From Oscillospiraceae bacterium (GTDB taxonomy: Bacteria > Bacillota > Clostridia > Oscillospirales > Ruminococcaceae): a stretch of 64,000 nucleotides of DNA. This document shows, in pieces, positions 33,945 to 41,773 of the stretch (position 1 is the first letter of the stretch; each line of letters begins with the position of its first letter). The stretch spans positions 1 through 64,000 of the forward strand of contig SFJO01000011.1 in assembly GCA_004555865.1 (NCBI GenBank), written 5' to 3'. Made by a program: the position numbers and the translations under genes. A model generated the notes under the pieces. The model was not told the DNA's origin. It saw nothing but the letters and a program-made list of their open reading frames with translations, and did not search any database.

Positions 33945-36248
33945 ATGTTGTGTACCCGATGCAAAAAACGACAGGCGATCGTATTCGTCCAGCGGATGGA
34001 GGGCAGCGAGACCAAGAATGAGGGCTATTGCCTCACCTGTGCTCGTGAGCTGCACATCAAACCTCTGGACGATATGATGCAGCGCTTCGGCGTGTCCGAC
34101 CAGGATCTGGAGGGCATGGAGGAGCGCATGAACGACTTCATGAAGGAAATGGGCGAGAACGGCCAGATGCCCGAGGGGATGTTCCCCATGCCGACGGAAG
34201 AGCCGGACGGCGACGGGGAGGACGGCGAGGATGGTTTTACCCCCGGCGGCAGCCCGGTGTTCCCCTTCGGCTTCGGCAGCCGCCAGAAAAAAGAGGATGA
34301 GGAGGGCGAAAAGGGCAAAAAGGGCGACCGCAAGCCCAAGAAGCGCAAGTTCCTCACCAACTACTGCGAGGACCTGACCGGCAAGGCCAAGGCGGGCAAG
34401 CTGGACGCCATCATCGGCCGGGACGCGGAGATCTACCGCACCATTCAGATCCTCTGCCGCCGCCAGAAGAACAACCCCTGCCTCATCGGCGAGGCCGGCG
34501 TGGGCAAAACCGCCATCGCCGAGGGCATTGCCCAGCGCATTGCCGGCGGCAATGTGCCCGCCCGCCTGCGGGATAAGGAGCTGTTCCTGCTGGATCTGAC
34601 CGCCCTGGTGGCGGGCACCCAGTTCCGCGGCCAGTTCGAGCAGCGGGTGAAAGGCCTGATCAGCGAGGTAAAGGCTGCGGGCAACATCATTCTGTTCATT
34701 GACGAGATTCACAACATCACCGGCGCAGGCGACTCCGAGGGCGCGATGAACGCCGCCAACATCCTGAAGCCGGCCCTGTCCCGCGGCGAGATTCAGGTGA
34801 TCGGCGCCACCACCTTTACCGAGTACCGCAAGTACATCGAAAAGGATCAGGCGCTGGAGCGCCGCTTCCAGCCCGTGAAGGTGGAAGAGCCCAGCCTTGC
34901 CGACACCATCACCCTGATGCAGGGCATCAAGGGCTATTACGAGAGCTACCACAAGGTGAAGGTTCCTGCCGATGTGTTGAACGCAACGGTGAGCCTGTCG
35001 GAGCGGTACATCACCGACCGCTTCCTGCCCGATAAGGCCATTGACCTGCTGGACGAGGCCTGCGCCTGCTGCAACCTGCGCCATCCGGAGCTGACCCGCT
35101 GGCAGGAGACCCAGGAAAAGGTGGCCGAGCTGGAAAAGCAGCAGATGAGCCTGGAGCAGACCCCCACCGATGAGCCGCTTGACTATGAGCAGTTGGCCAA
35201 TCTGCGCACCGAGCTGGCCCGCCTGAGGGACGAACTGCCGGCGCTGGAGGCCCAGGTGCAGAACATTGCCGTGAGCATGGAGGACGTGGCTCGGGTCATC
35301 GAGCTGTGGACCGGCATCCCCGCCGTGAAGATCAAGGAGAGCGAGTTCACCAAGCTTCAGGGCCTGGAGGGCGCACTCAAGGCCAAGATCATCGGCCAGG
35401 ATGAGGCGGTGGAGCTGGTGGCCAAGGCCATCAAGCGCACCCGCGCCGACCTGACCGGCCGCCGCCGTCCGGCCAGCTTTATCTTCGTTGGCCCCACCGG
35501 CGTGGGCAAAACCGAGTTGGTGAAGCAGTTGGCCAACCAGTTGTTTGACACGGTGGACCCGCTGATCCGTCTGGACATGAGCGAGTTTATGGAGAAGCAC
35601 GCGGTCAGCCGCCTGATCGGTTCGCCTCCGGGCTATGTGGGCTACGATGAGGCCGGCCAGCTCACCGAAAAGGTGCGCCGCAAGCCGTACAGCGTGGTGC
35701 TGTTCGATGAGATCGAAAAGGCCCATCCGGATGTGATGAACATCCTACTGCAGATTCTGGACGAGGGCAAGATCAACGACGCCCAGGGCCGCACGGTGGA
35801 TTTCTCCAACACGGTAATCTGCATGACCTCCAACGCAGGCAGCACCGACCGGGGCGGAGAGACCGGCTTCAACAAGACCATGGCTCAGATGAGCAAGGAC
35901 AAGGTGATGAAGGCCCTGGGCGAGTTCCTGCGGCCGGAGTTTCTGGGCCGTGTGGACGAGGTGATCGCCTTCAACCCGCTGGACCCCGTCGCCCTGGAAA
36001 AAATCGCGGCGCTGATGCTGGAGGAGTACCACCAGCCCATGGCCGATAAGGGCGTGACCTTCCGGTACACGCCGGCGGCCCTGACGGTTCTTGTGGAGAA
36101 GGCCAGCGGCGGCAAATTCGGCGCCCGTGACCTGCGCCGTACCATCCGCAAACAGGTGGAGGATCCGCTGGCGGAGAGGCTGGTGGACGGCACCCTGGGC
36201 CTGGATGTGACCGTGGATGCGCAGGACGGTCAGATCGTGCTGCGGTAA
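33945..36248 (+). CDS. clpE: ClpE-like AAA+ unfoldase of the Clp protease
   Basis: 767 residues. An N-terminal zinc-ribbon (Cys 3, 6, 29, 32) replaces the usual double Clp-N domain. Next is a long acidic/Gly then Lys-rich linker (about 80-135), AAA1 (Walker A GEAGVGKT about 183), a coiled middle region (about 380-430, WQETQEKVAELEKQQ), and AAA2 (Walker A GPTGVGKT about 516). This is the ClpE layout of low-GC Firmicutes. It unfolds substrates for ClpP, which is not encoded nearby. I see no CtsR direct repeat upstream. GAGAGGAG precedes the ATG. Confidence 0.88.
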   Translation: MLCTRCKKRQAIVFVQRMEGSETKNEGYCLTCARELHIKPLDDMMQRFGVSDQDLEGMEERMNDFMKEMGENGQMPEGMFPMPTEEPDGDGEDGEDGFTPGGSPVFPFGFGSRQKKEDEEGEKGKKGDRKPKKRKFLTNYCEDLTGKAKAGKLDAIIGRDAEIYRTIQILCRRQKNNPCLIGEAGVGKTAIAEGIAQRIAGGNVPARLRDKELFLLDLTALVAGTQFRGQFEQRVKGLISEVKAAGNIILFIDEIHNITGAGDSEGAMNAANILKPALSRGEIQVIGATTFTEYRKYIEKDQALERRFQPVKVEEPSLADTITLMQGIKGYYESYHKVKVPADVLNATVSLSERYITDRFLPDKAIDLLDEACACCNLRHPELTRWQETQEKVAELEKQQMSLEQTPTDEPLDYEQLANLRTELARLRDELPALEAQVQNIAVSMEDVARVIELWTGIPAVKIKESEFTKLQGLEGALKAKIIGQDEAVELVAKAIKRTRADLTGRRRPASFIFVGPTGVGKTELVKQLANQLFDTVDPLIRLDMSEFMEKHAVSRLIGSPPGYVGYDEAGQLTEKVRRKPYSVVLFDEIEKAHPDVMNILLQILDEGKINDAQGRTVDFSNTVICMTSNAGSTDRGGETGFNKTMAQMSKDKVMKALGEFLRPEFLGRVDEVIAFNPLDPVALEKIAALMLEEYHQPMADKGVTFRYTPAALTVLVEKASGGKFGARDLRRTIRKQVEDPLAERLVDGTLGLDVTVDAQDGQIVLR

Positions 36249-36276
36249 CGGGGCCACACCTTAATCATTATGATTG

Positions 36277-36328
36277 AAAAATGCGCTGTCTGCGCTGCCG
36301 GTTCGGCAGGCGGGCAGCGCATTTTTTG
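36277..36328 (+). terminator. clpE terminator
   Basis: aaaatgcgctg...cagcgcatttttt with an inner ctgccg/cggcag stem. A small palindrome aatcattatgatt precedes it. Confidence 0.85.
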
Positions 36329-36497
36329 CGGAAAACGGCTCGAATGAATAAACAATACAAGACTTTTACATAATAAAGTAAAAAAGAAACGAAACGCACA
36401 AAGATTCAGCGATAAAATGCGCAGACTTTGCGCAGAACATAGAACTTCCCGGATTTTGTTTAAAAAATGAAAAAAATGTTCCATTTTCCGGATGGGG

Positions 36498-36616
36498 TGC
36501 TATAATGACGGATACACCATGGTGAAGTCATGGGGGCTTCGCAAAAGACTGCCGGGAGAGTGTGTGCCCGGCAGCACCCCGTAAGCGGCGGGGCAAAGGA
36601 AAAGGAGCGTATCAAA
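36498..36616 (+). promoter_or_regulatory. extended -10 promoter and structured leader of the antiporter gene
   Basis: TGcTATAAT (36498-36506), then a leader of about 105 bases. It holds an 8-bp stem ctgccggg/cccggcag (about 36550-36575) and a ccccg/cgggg stem directly before the ribosome site. Their position could allow control of translation. I could not match it to a known riboswitch. Between 36330 and 36497 the DNA is AT-rich with no gene. Confidence 0.5.
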
Positions 36617-37921
36617 ATGTCATATCAGTATCTGTTGACGCTGTGTTTGATCCTGGCGTCTACCAAGGTGCTCAGCATTGCTACCGGGCGGCTTCAGCTG
36701 CCGCAGGTGGTTGGCTCGCTGCTGGCGGGCCTGCTGCTGGGGCCTGCGGTGTTTGGCATCATTCAGCCCAACGACCTGCTCAACCAGCTGGCTGAACTGG
36801 GCGTGATCGTCATCATGTTCAGCGCCGGTATGGGCACCAACATTCAGGACCTGAAGGCCAGCGGCAAATCGGGCTTTCTGGTGGCGCTGTGCGGTGTGCT
36901 GGTCCCTCTGGGGCTGGGCACCGTGCTGATGTACGCCTTCACTGGCGGCGAACTGAGCAGCGGTGGTCCACGCGTGCTGCAGGGCCTGTTCCTGGGCACC
37001 GTGCTGACCGCCACCTCCGTGAGCATTACCGTGGAGACGCTGCGTGAGATCGGCAAGCTGACCACAAAGGCGGGCAACACCATTCTGGCGGCGGCCCTCA
37101 TTGACGACGTGCTGGGCCTGGTGTGCCTGACCCTGGTTACCTCCATGGCGGGCGGCGATGCAGACATTGTGATGGTGCTGGTCAAAATCGTGCTCTTCTT
37201 TGTGTTTGCGGGCGTGATGGCCTTTGCCACCCATAAGTTTTATGTTTGGTACGACCATCGCGTGAAGGACCGGAACCTGCATCGGTTCCCGGTGTCGGCG
37301 TTTGTGCTCTGCCTGTTCATGGCATGGGCGGCGGAAGAGGTGTCCGGCGTGGCCGATATCATCGGCGCGTTTGCCGCCGGCCTGATCATCTCTGCTTCGC
37401 CCAAGGGCAGCTACATCCAGAGCAAGTTCTCGCCGCTGTCCTACCTGCTGCTGACCCCCATCTTCTTCGCCAACATCGGCATTAAGGTAACGCTGCCCCA
37501 TCTGGACGGCGTGGTGCTGCTGTTCACGGTTCTGCTGGTGGCGGCGGCCATTCTGTCCAAGATCATCGGCTGCGGTCTGGGCGCAAAGATTTGCGGCTTC
37601 CAGCGCCGGCAGTGCCTGCAGATCGGCTGTGGCATGGCCTGCCGTGGCGAGGTGGCCCTGATCGTAGCCAACAAGGGCGCGGCGATGGGGCTGGTTTCGG
37701 AAGAGCTGTTTGGCCCCATCATCATCATGGTGGTGTGCTGTGCCATCTTCACCCCCATTATGCTGAAGGCAGCGTTCAAGGGCGAGGGCGTGTACGACAA
37801 TATGGAGAGCAGCTCTCTGGTGGACGACTACGAGCGCAGCCGCCGTTTGGACTTTGTGGCGGCCAGCCTGCTGCGGCATGACAAAGAAATGATGAAGCCC
37901 AAGACCGACAAAAAGGCCTGA
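36617..37921 (+). CDS. cation:proton antiporter, CPA2/KefB type
   Basis: 434 residues, about 12 transmembrane helices. The start TGRLQLPQVVGSLLAGLLLG, the mid-protein LAAALIDDVLGLVCLTLVTS with the paired Asp of the ion site, and AAGLIISASPKGSYIQ are typical of CPA2 exchangers. No TrkA-N/RCK domain follows; only a short charged tail remains. It may exchange Na+ or K+ for protons; the ion cannot be read from sequence. Start ATG 36617 is 9 bases after AAAGGAG. Confidence 0.85.
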   Translation: MSYQYLLTLCLILASTKVLSIATGRLQLPQVVGSLLAGLLLGPAVFGIIQPNDLLNQLAELGVIVIMFSAGMGTNIQDLKASGKSGFLVALCGVLVPLGLGTVLMYAFTGGELSSGGPRVLQGLFLGTVLTATSVSITVETLREIGKLTTKAGNTILAAALIDDVLGLVCLTLVTSMAGGDADIVMVLVKIVLFFVFAGVMAFATHKFYVWYDHRVKDRNLHRFPVSAFVLCLFMAWAAEEVSGVADIIGAFAAGLIISASPKGSYIQSKFSPLSYLLLTPIFFANIGIKVTLPHLDGVVLLFTVLLVAAAILSKIIGCGLGAKICGFQRRQCLQIGCGMACRGEVALIVANKGAAMGLVSEELFGPIIIMVVCCAIFTPIMLKAAFKGEGVYDNMESSSLVDDYERSRRLDFVAASLLRHDKEMMKPKTDKKA

Positions 37922-37999
37922 ATCTCAGTGCGTTTCTGTGTGCTTTGCAGCCGAAAGCGGGGCTGAAACGCCCCGGCACATCGCAGATACAAACCAACG

Positions 38000-38072
38000 C
38001 AAAGCCAGGGCAGGCGTGGCACGGTATGCTTTTGAGAGCGCCGGCCATGCAGTGCCCCGGCTTTGTTCTTTT
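38000..38072 (+). terminator. long hairpin after the antiporter gene
   Basis: A 13-bp stem (caaagccagggca with tgccccggctttg, one mismatch) with a branched 40-base interior, followed by ttctttt. A likely terminator. The rest of the 430-base gap before prs contains only the prs promoter. Confidence 0.6.
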
Positions 38073-38194
38073 GGCGGGCTGCCGGAAAACGCAGTGAATA
38101 GAAAGGCTTTGTGTAAAATGCCCGTAAACCGCGGACAGAATCGGCGGCTTTTTTGACAAGGCGCAGAAAATGTACAGATGGCCGGAAAAACCTG

Positions 38195-38221
38195 TTGCTT
38201 TTTGTCAATCTGTGATAGAAT
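38195..38221 (+). promoter_or_regulatory. candidate prs promoter
   Basis: TTGCTT (38195-38200) and extended -10 TGaTAGAAT (38213-38221), spacer 15. TTGTCA at 38202 is an alternative -35 for a later -10. Confidence 0.4.
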
Positions 38222-38352
38222 CTAACTGTAATTGTGATATAAGGACAGTTGCGCCTTTTTGGGTAACGGCGCGGCGGCGGCGCTTTGCGGACGGTGTGCA
38301 AAATGCATCAAAGACAAACGAAAACACAATGAATGAGGAGTGTATGAGAAAC

Positions 38353-39504
38353 ATGGCTAAGGCAATGAGCGCGAATGACTTTTTCGGCGTTGAGACTCAG
38401 GTGGCGGACATCGGCCTGATCGTGGTACCCGGCGCGGAAGAGCTGGCAAACAAGATTGATGCACATCTGGTGCGCTGGGCACATGAACTGGGAATGAAGA
38501 AGGACACCTTCATCATCCCCAGCATCTGCCCCCGCTTCCAGTCCGGTGACGCAAAGGGTCTCATCCAGGAAAGTCTGCGCGGCGATGACCTGTATTTTGT
38601 GGTGGACCCCGGCAACTACAGCCTGACCTACAAGCTGTTCGGCTGTGTGAACCATATGTCTCCTGATGATCATTTCGCCAACCTGAAGCGTCTGATCCAG
38701 GCGGCTTCCGGTAAAGGCTACCGCTGCACCGTCATTATGCCCAGCCTGTACGGCGGCCGTCAGCATCGCCGCACCGCCCGTGAAAGCCTGGACTGCGCTG
38801 TGGCCCTGCAGGAACTGCAGGCCATGGGCGTGGACAATGTGATCACCTTTGATGCCCACGATCCCCGCGTGCAGAACGCGGTGCCTCTGATGGGCTTCGA
38901 CAACGTGATGCCCACCTATCAGGTGCTGAAGGCCATGCTGAAGCATATGCCCGACCTGAAGCTGGATGCGGAGCACTTCATGGTCATCAGCCCCGACGAG
39001 GGTGCCATGCAGCGCAATATGTACTACTCCAGCGTGCTGGGCGTGAACCTGGGTATGTTCTACAAGCGCCGTGATTATTCCCGCGTGGTGGACGGCCGCA
39101 ACCCCATCGTGGCCCATGAGTACCTGGGTGAGTCTGTGGAAGGCAAGGATGTGTTTATTGCCGACGACATCATTGCTTCCGGCGAGAGCATGTTGGACAT
39201 TGCCTATGAGCTGAAGAAGCGCGGCGCCCGCCGCATCTTTGCCAACGCCACCTATGCCCTGTTCACCTCCGGCCTGGAGAAGTTCGACAAGGCCTATGAG
39301 GAGGGCGCCATCAGCGCGGTGCTGGGCACCAACCTGACCTACCGCAACCCTGAGCTGTGCGCTCGTGAGTGGTTTTTTGAGGTGGACGTGTCCAAGTACA
39401 TCGCCTACTTCATCGCCGCCATCAACCACAATATGTCCGTCAGCAGCATCATTGATCCTCACGAGAAGATCAGCACCCTGCTGAGCAGCCGTGCCGCCCA
39501 GTAA
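38353..39504 (+). CDS. prs: ribose-phosphate pyrophosphokinase, divergent clostridial form
   Basis: 383 residues from the ATG at 38353 (GAGGAG 12 bases upstream; the ATG at 38344 is only 3 bases from it). It makes PRPP from ribose-5-phosphate and ATP. The PRPP loop is IADDIIASGESMLDIAYELK rather than the classical DDMIDTAGT, and the protein is about 65 residues longer than standard Prs. Other marks are SLYGGRQHRRTARESLDCAV and VITFDAHDPR. Not all enzymes with this layout have been tested, so the activity is by family. PRPP is used by Upp and would have been used by the lost trp genes. Confidence 0.85.
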   Translation: MAKAMSANDFFGVETQVADIGLIVVPGAEELANKIDAHLVRWAHELGMKKDTFIIPSICPRFQSGDAKGLIQESLRGDDLYFVVDPGNYSLTYKLFGCVNHMSPDDHFANLKRLIQAASGKGYRCTVIMPSLYGGRQHRRTARESLDCAVALQELQAMGVDNVITFDAHDPRVQNAVPLMGFDNVMPTYQVLKAMLKHMPDLKLDAEHFMVISPDEGAMQRNMYYSSVLGVNLGMFYKRRDYSRVVDGRNPIVAHEYLGESVEGKDVFIADDIIASGESMLDIAYELKKRGARRIFANATYALFTSGLEKFDKAYEEGAISAVLGTNLTYRNPELCAREWFFEVDVSKYIAYFIAAINHNMSVSSIIDPHEKISTLLSSRAAQ

Positions 39505-39526
39505 GGCACTCTGAATCTGCAAGCGC

Positions 39527-39558
39527 AAAGCGCCCCAGCCGAGGCTGGGGCGCTTTTT
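39527..39558 (+). terminator. prs terminator
   Basis: aaagcgccccagcc/ggctggggcgcttt with a 2-3 base loop, then T6. Confidence 0.9.
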
Positions 39559-39754
39559 TGTCTGACTTTGTGGAGAAAATGAGGGCCGGGCGGGGCAGAG
39601 ACGCGTTCGGCGGACGGCTTCGGAAAAGGGGCTTCTTGCTGAAGCTGCTTTTTAGACGGCTCTTCGGAAAAAGGGGAGCAGAGCGTGCTGCCGAATGAGC
39701 AAAGCGCGACATCTGGACGGTTCTGAAAAAATTCAAAAAATCCGGAGAAACATG

Positions 39755-39782
39755 TTGACATTTCAAAAATGGGTGCTATAAT
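39755..39782 (+). promoter_or_regulatory. promoter of the first tRNA-Pro
   Basis: TTGACA (39755-39760) and TATAAT (39777-39782), spacer 16, TG before the -10. Typical strong stable-RNA promoter. Confidence 0.85.
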
Positions 39783-39806
39783 AATACCTGTCGCTTCGAG
39801 TGACAT

Positions 39807-39883
39807 CCGGGTGTAGCGCAGTTTGGTAGCGCGCTTGAATGGGGTTCAAGAGGCCGTGAGTTCGACTCTCGCCACTCGGACCA
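39807..39883 (+). tRNA. tRNA-Pro(GGG), copy 1
   Basis: 77 bases with encoded CCA. Acceptor CCGGGTG pairs with CACTCGG; D arm GCGC/GCGC; anticodon stem CTTGA/TCAAG with loop ATGGGGT, giving anticodon GGG at 34-36; T arm GTGAG/CTCGC with TTCGACT. It reads CCC and CCU proline codons. Confidence 0.95.
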
Positions 39884-39914
39884 AAAGCCATTGATTGAAA
39901 GATCGATGGCTTTT
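39884..39914 (+). terminator. terminator of tRNA-Pro copy 1
   Basis: aaaagccattgat / atcgatggcttttt with one G-T pair and a 6-base loop, T6. Confidence 0.85.
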
Positions 39915-40065
39915 TTGTGTACGCTAAAGTCTGCAAACTTGGAAAAGACTGCGGAATGGCGCACAGGTGGATTTGACGAAAGATTGAACCGGGAATTATA
40001 TGCGTTCAAAATTGCCCAGCCTGGCGGAACAAAACAGTCATTTTGCATTTTTGTAAAAGAAAAGG

Positions 40066-40095
40066 TTGACATTTGGCAGTTCAATGGGGTATAAT
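40066..40095 (+). promoter_or_regulatory. promoter of the second tRNA-Pro
   Basis: TTGACA (40066-40071) and TATAAT (40090-40095), spacer 18. Confidence 0.8.
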
Positions 40096-40119
40096 AATAC
40101 CCGTCACAGTGAGTGACAT

Positions 40120-40196
40120 CCGGGTGTAGCGCAGTTTGGTAGCGCGCTTGAATGGGGTTCAAGAGGCCGTGAGTTCGACTCTCGCCACTCGGACCA
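40120..40196 (+). tRNA. tRNA-Pro(GGG), copy 2
   Basis: Identical over all 77 bases to copy 1, with its own promoter and terminator. Confidence 0.95.
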
Positions 40197-40231
40197 AAAG
40201 CCATTGATCGAAAGGTCAATGGCTTTTTTGC
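40197..40231 (+). terminator. terminator of tRNA-Pro copy 2
   Basis: aaaagccattgatc / gtcaatggctttttt around gaaag. Confidence 0.85.
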
Positions 40232-40692
40232 TGTGAAGAGCCAAAGAAAAGCCTTCCCCTCGAGGAGAAGCCAAAAATCGCGGCGTCCCTTGCGTGAACG
40301 CTCAAATGCGGCCTTTGAACCCTATGAGGTACACAGCACAAACACCCGGAACTCTGCTTATCAATCTCCCCCAATAAGCATTTCCTATACGTTTCACAGT
40401 ACGAATGGAAAGAAAATCTGCCCTGTAACCCTTGAAAAAGAGCTGGAAAAACAACGGACAAATTCAAAAAAGACGGATTTGACGGTTTTGCCGCGAACCG
40501 AAAAAACAGCGAATTCAGGACTTAAAAACACGAAACAGACCTCCTGATTTTGCCCCCAAAACGCAAAGAAGCAGCTGTGCGAGAAGGATTTCATCCGGAA
40601 AAGACGAAAAGTGACGGACGAAAGAACGTTGAAAATTGAGCACAAATGCGATAAAATGAGGCATAAGAAAATATAGCGAAAAGAGGGGAAAC
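40232..40692. other. non-coding gap with promoter for the 40696 gene
   Basis: No gene with a ribosome site is visible on either strand. A near-palindrome cttcccctcgaggagaag lies at about 40251-40268. TTGAAA (40629-40634) and TAAAAT (40652-40657), spacer 17, form a promoter for the following operon. Confidence 0.5.
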
Positions 40693-40695
40693 GTG

Positions 40696-41076
40696 ATGGA
40701 GCAGGGCCGAATGTACAAAAAATACCTTTCCAACTTGCCGCCGTTTCAGGAAGCGGCGGTTCTGGAATACGCGATGGACTTCCGGGGAGAGCTGACACGC
40801 TTCTCCCTCCGGCTGGAGCGCGGAAATCTGCAGCAGCAGACGGCTTTGTGTGTACAGGGCCTGACCGGAGAGCAGGCGCACAGCCTTTTGCTTTATCTTT
40901 ACGAAAATACGGTCCCGGCGGAAAACTGGGAGGATGTGGCCGAGGAGCTGCTGAGCCAGCTGCGAATGGTACCAGCGCTGCCGCGCAGTGTGCCTCTACG
41001 GCAATGGAAGGAAGAAAAACCGGATGAAGGGAACAATTCGCACCTTTGTGGCGATGCCGGATTGGCAGCAACTTGA
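40696..41076 (+). CDS. small protein of unknown function upstream of the Spo0A-like gene
   Basis: 126 residues from the ATG at 40696 (GAGGGG upstream; a GTG three bases earlier is also possible). The body is acidic-to-neutral, with YLSNLPPFQEAAVLEYAMDF, VQGLTGEQAHSLLLYLYENT and a closing amphipathic helix ENWEDVAEELLSQLR. It may belong to a small Clostridial DUF (I thought of DUF6514) but I cannot confirm. Its last 53 bases overlap the next gene in another frame, so the three genes 40696-42603 are probably one coupled operon. Confidence 0.6.
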   Translation: MEQGRMYKKYLSNLPPFQEAAVLEYAMDFRGELTRFSLRLERGNLQQQTALCVQGLTGEQAHSLLLYLYENTVPAENWEDVAEELLSQLRMVPALPRSVPLRQWKEEKPDEGNNSHLCGDAGLAAT

Positions 41077-41773
41077 GATTTTGCGGCAGGCAATGCCGGT
41101 GTTTGGCCCGCAGTTTGAACAGGTCGGTGCATCGGTGGATGGTGCCGCCCTGCTGCGGTGCCTGGGCGAACACCCCGACCGCGTGGAGCTGGTGCTGACG
41201 GATCTGTTCCTGCGGGATATGGACGCGGTGGAGCTTCTGGAGCACATGAACCAGCTGCAGCTGGCCCATCCGCCGCGGGTACTGATCACGGCGGGCACCG
41301 GCAACGAGCCTCTGCGCAGCAAATTGTTTTCACTGGGAGCGGATTACTGCCTTTCCAAACCCTATACGCTCCAAAAGCTGTTTGAGCGGGCACAGCTGAT
41401 CTGCGGCAAAGAACCCCAGGCCCCGCTGACGCGGGTTCGCCGCCTGCTGGACCGGCTGGCGCTGGTGCCCAATGACTGCGGGTATCTCTATCTGGAGGAT
41501 GCTGTGCAGGCGATGGTGCGCACAAAAGCGCCCCATGCGCTGGTAAAAGATGTGTACTGGGAGATTGCGGCTGTGCGCGGGGTGTCCCCGCAGGGCGTTG
41601 AAAGCGGCATTCGTCGTGAAATTCAGCGGATGCAGGAGAAAAACACGCCGCTGTTTCAGGCACTTCGGCGGCAATGCGGGGGCGATGTGAGCAACGGCCG
41701 GGCGTTGCGATTTTTGGCAGAGTGCCTACACCGCGAAACAGCGCAGGCAGGGCAGGAGGAGACGGAGCGGTGA
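41024..41773 (+). CDS. Spo0A-like response regulator
   Basis: 249 residues. Receiver domain (about 1-125) with the phospho-acceptor Asp in ELVLTDLFLRDM and the switch Lys in YCLSKPY; only one acidic residue (AMPDW) occupies the usual two-Asp Mg pocket. The C-terminal domain (about 140-245) follows Spo0A: GYLYLEDAVQAM, the recognition helix region SPQGVESGIRREIQ, and a final RALRFLAECLHRE. In spore formers Spo0A~P starts sporulation. The divergent receiver suggests altered phosphorylation or a paralogue. AAGGAAG precedes the ATG at 41024. Confidence 0.8.
   Translation: MKGTIRTFVAMPDWQQLEILRQAMPVFGPQFEQVGASVDGAALLRCLGEHPDRVELVLTDLFLRDMDAVELLEHMNQLQLAHPPRVLITAGTGNEPLRSKLFSLGADYCLSKPYTLQKLFERAQLICGKEPQAPLTRVRRLLDRLALVPNDCGYLYLEDAVQAMVRTKAPHALVKDVYWEIAAVRGVSPQGVESGIRREIQRMQEKNTPLFQALRRQCGGDVSNGRALRFLAECLHRETAQAGQEETER

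Larger units (their letters stand above)
39798..40208 (+). repeat. tandem duplication of the tRNA-Pro cassette
   Basis: 98 identical bases at 39798-39895 and 40111-40208, covering a short 5' leader, the whole tRNA and the first half of the terminator. The promoters are similar but not identical (spacers 16 and 18), and the intervening 150 bases differ, so the duplication is not fresh or has been homogenised over the tRNA. Confidence 0.9.

Noticed and set aside
36507..36616. c-di-AMP (ydaO) or fluoride riboswitch in the antiporter leader
   Set aside because: Leader is too short for ydaO and lacks the conserved blocks of both classes.
37921..38194. A small gene between the antiporter and prs
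   Set aside because: Short frames there have no ribosome site and overlap the long hairpin at 38000-38072.
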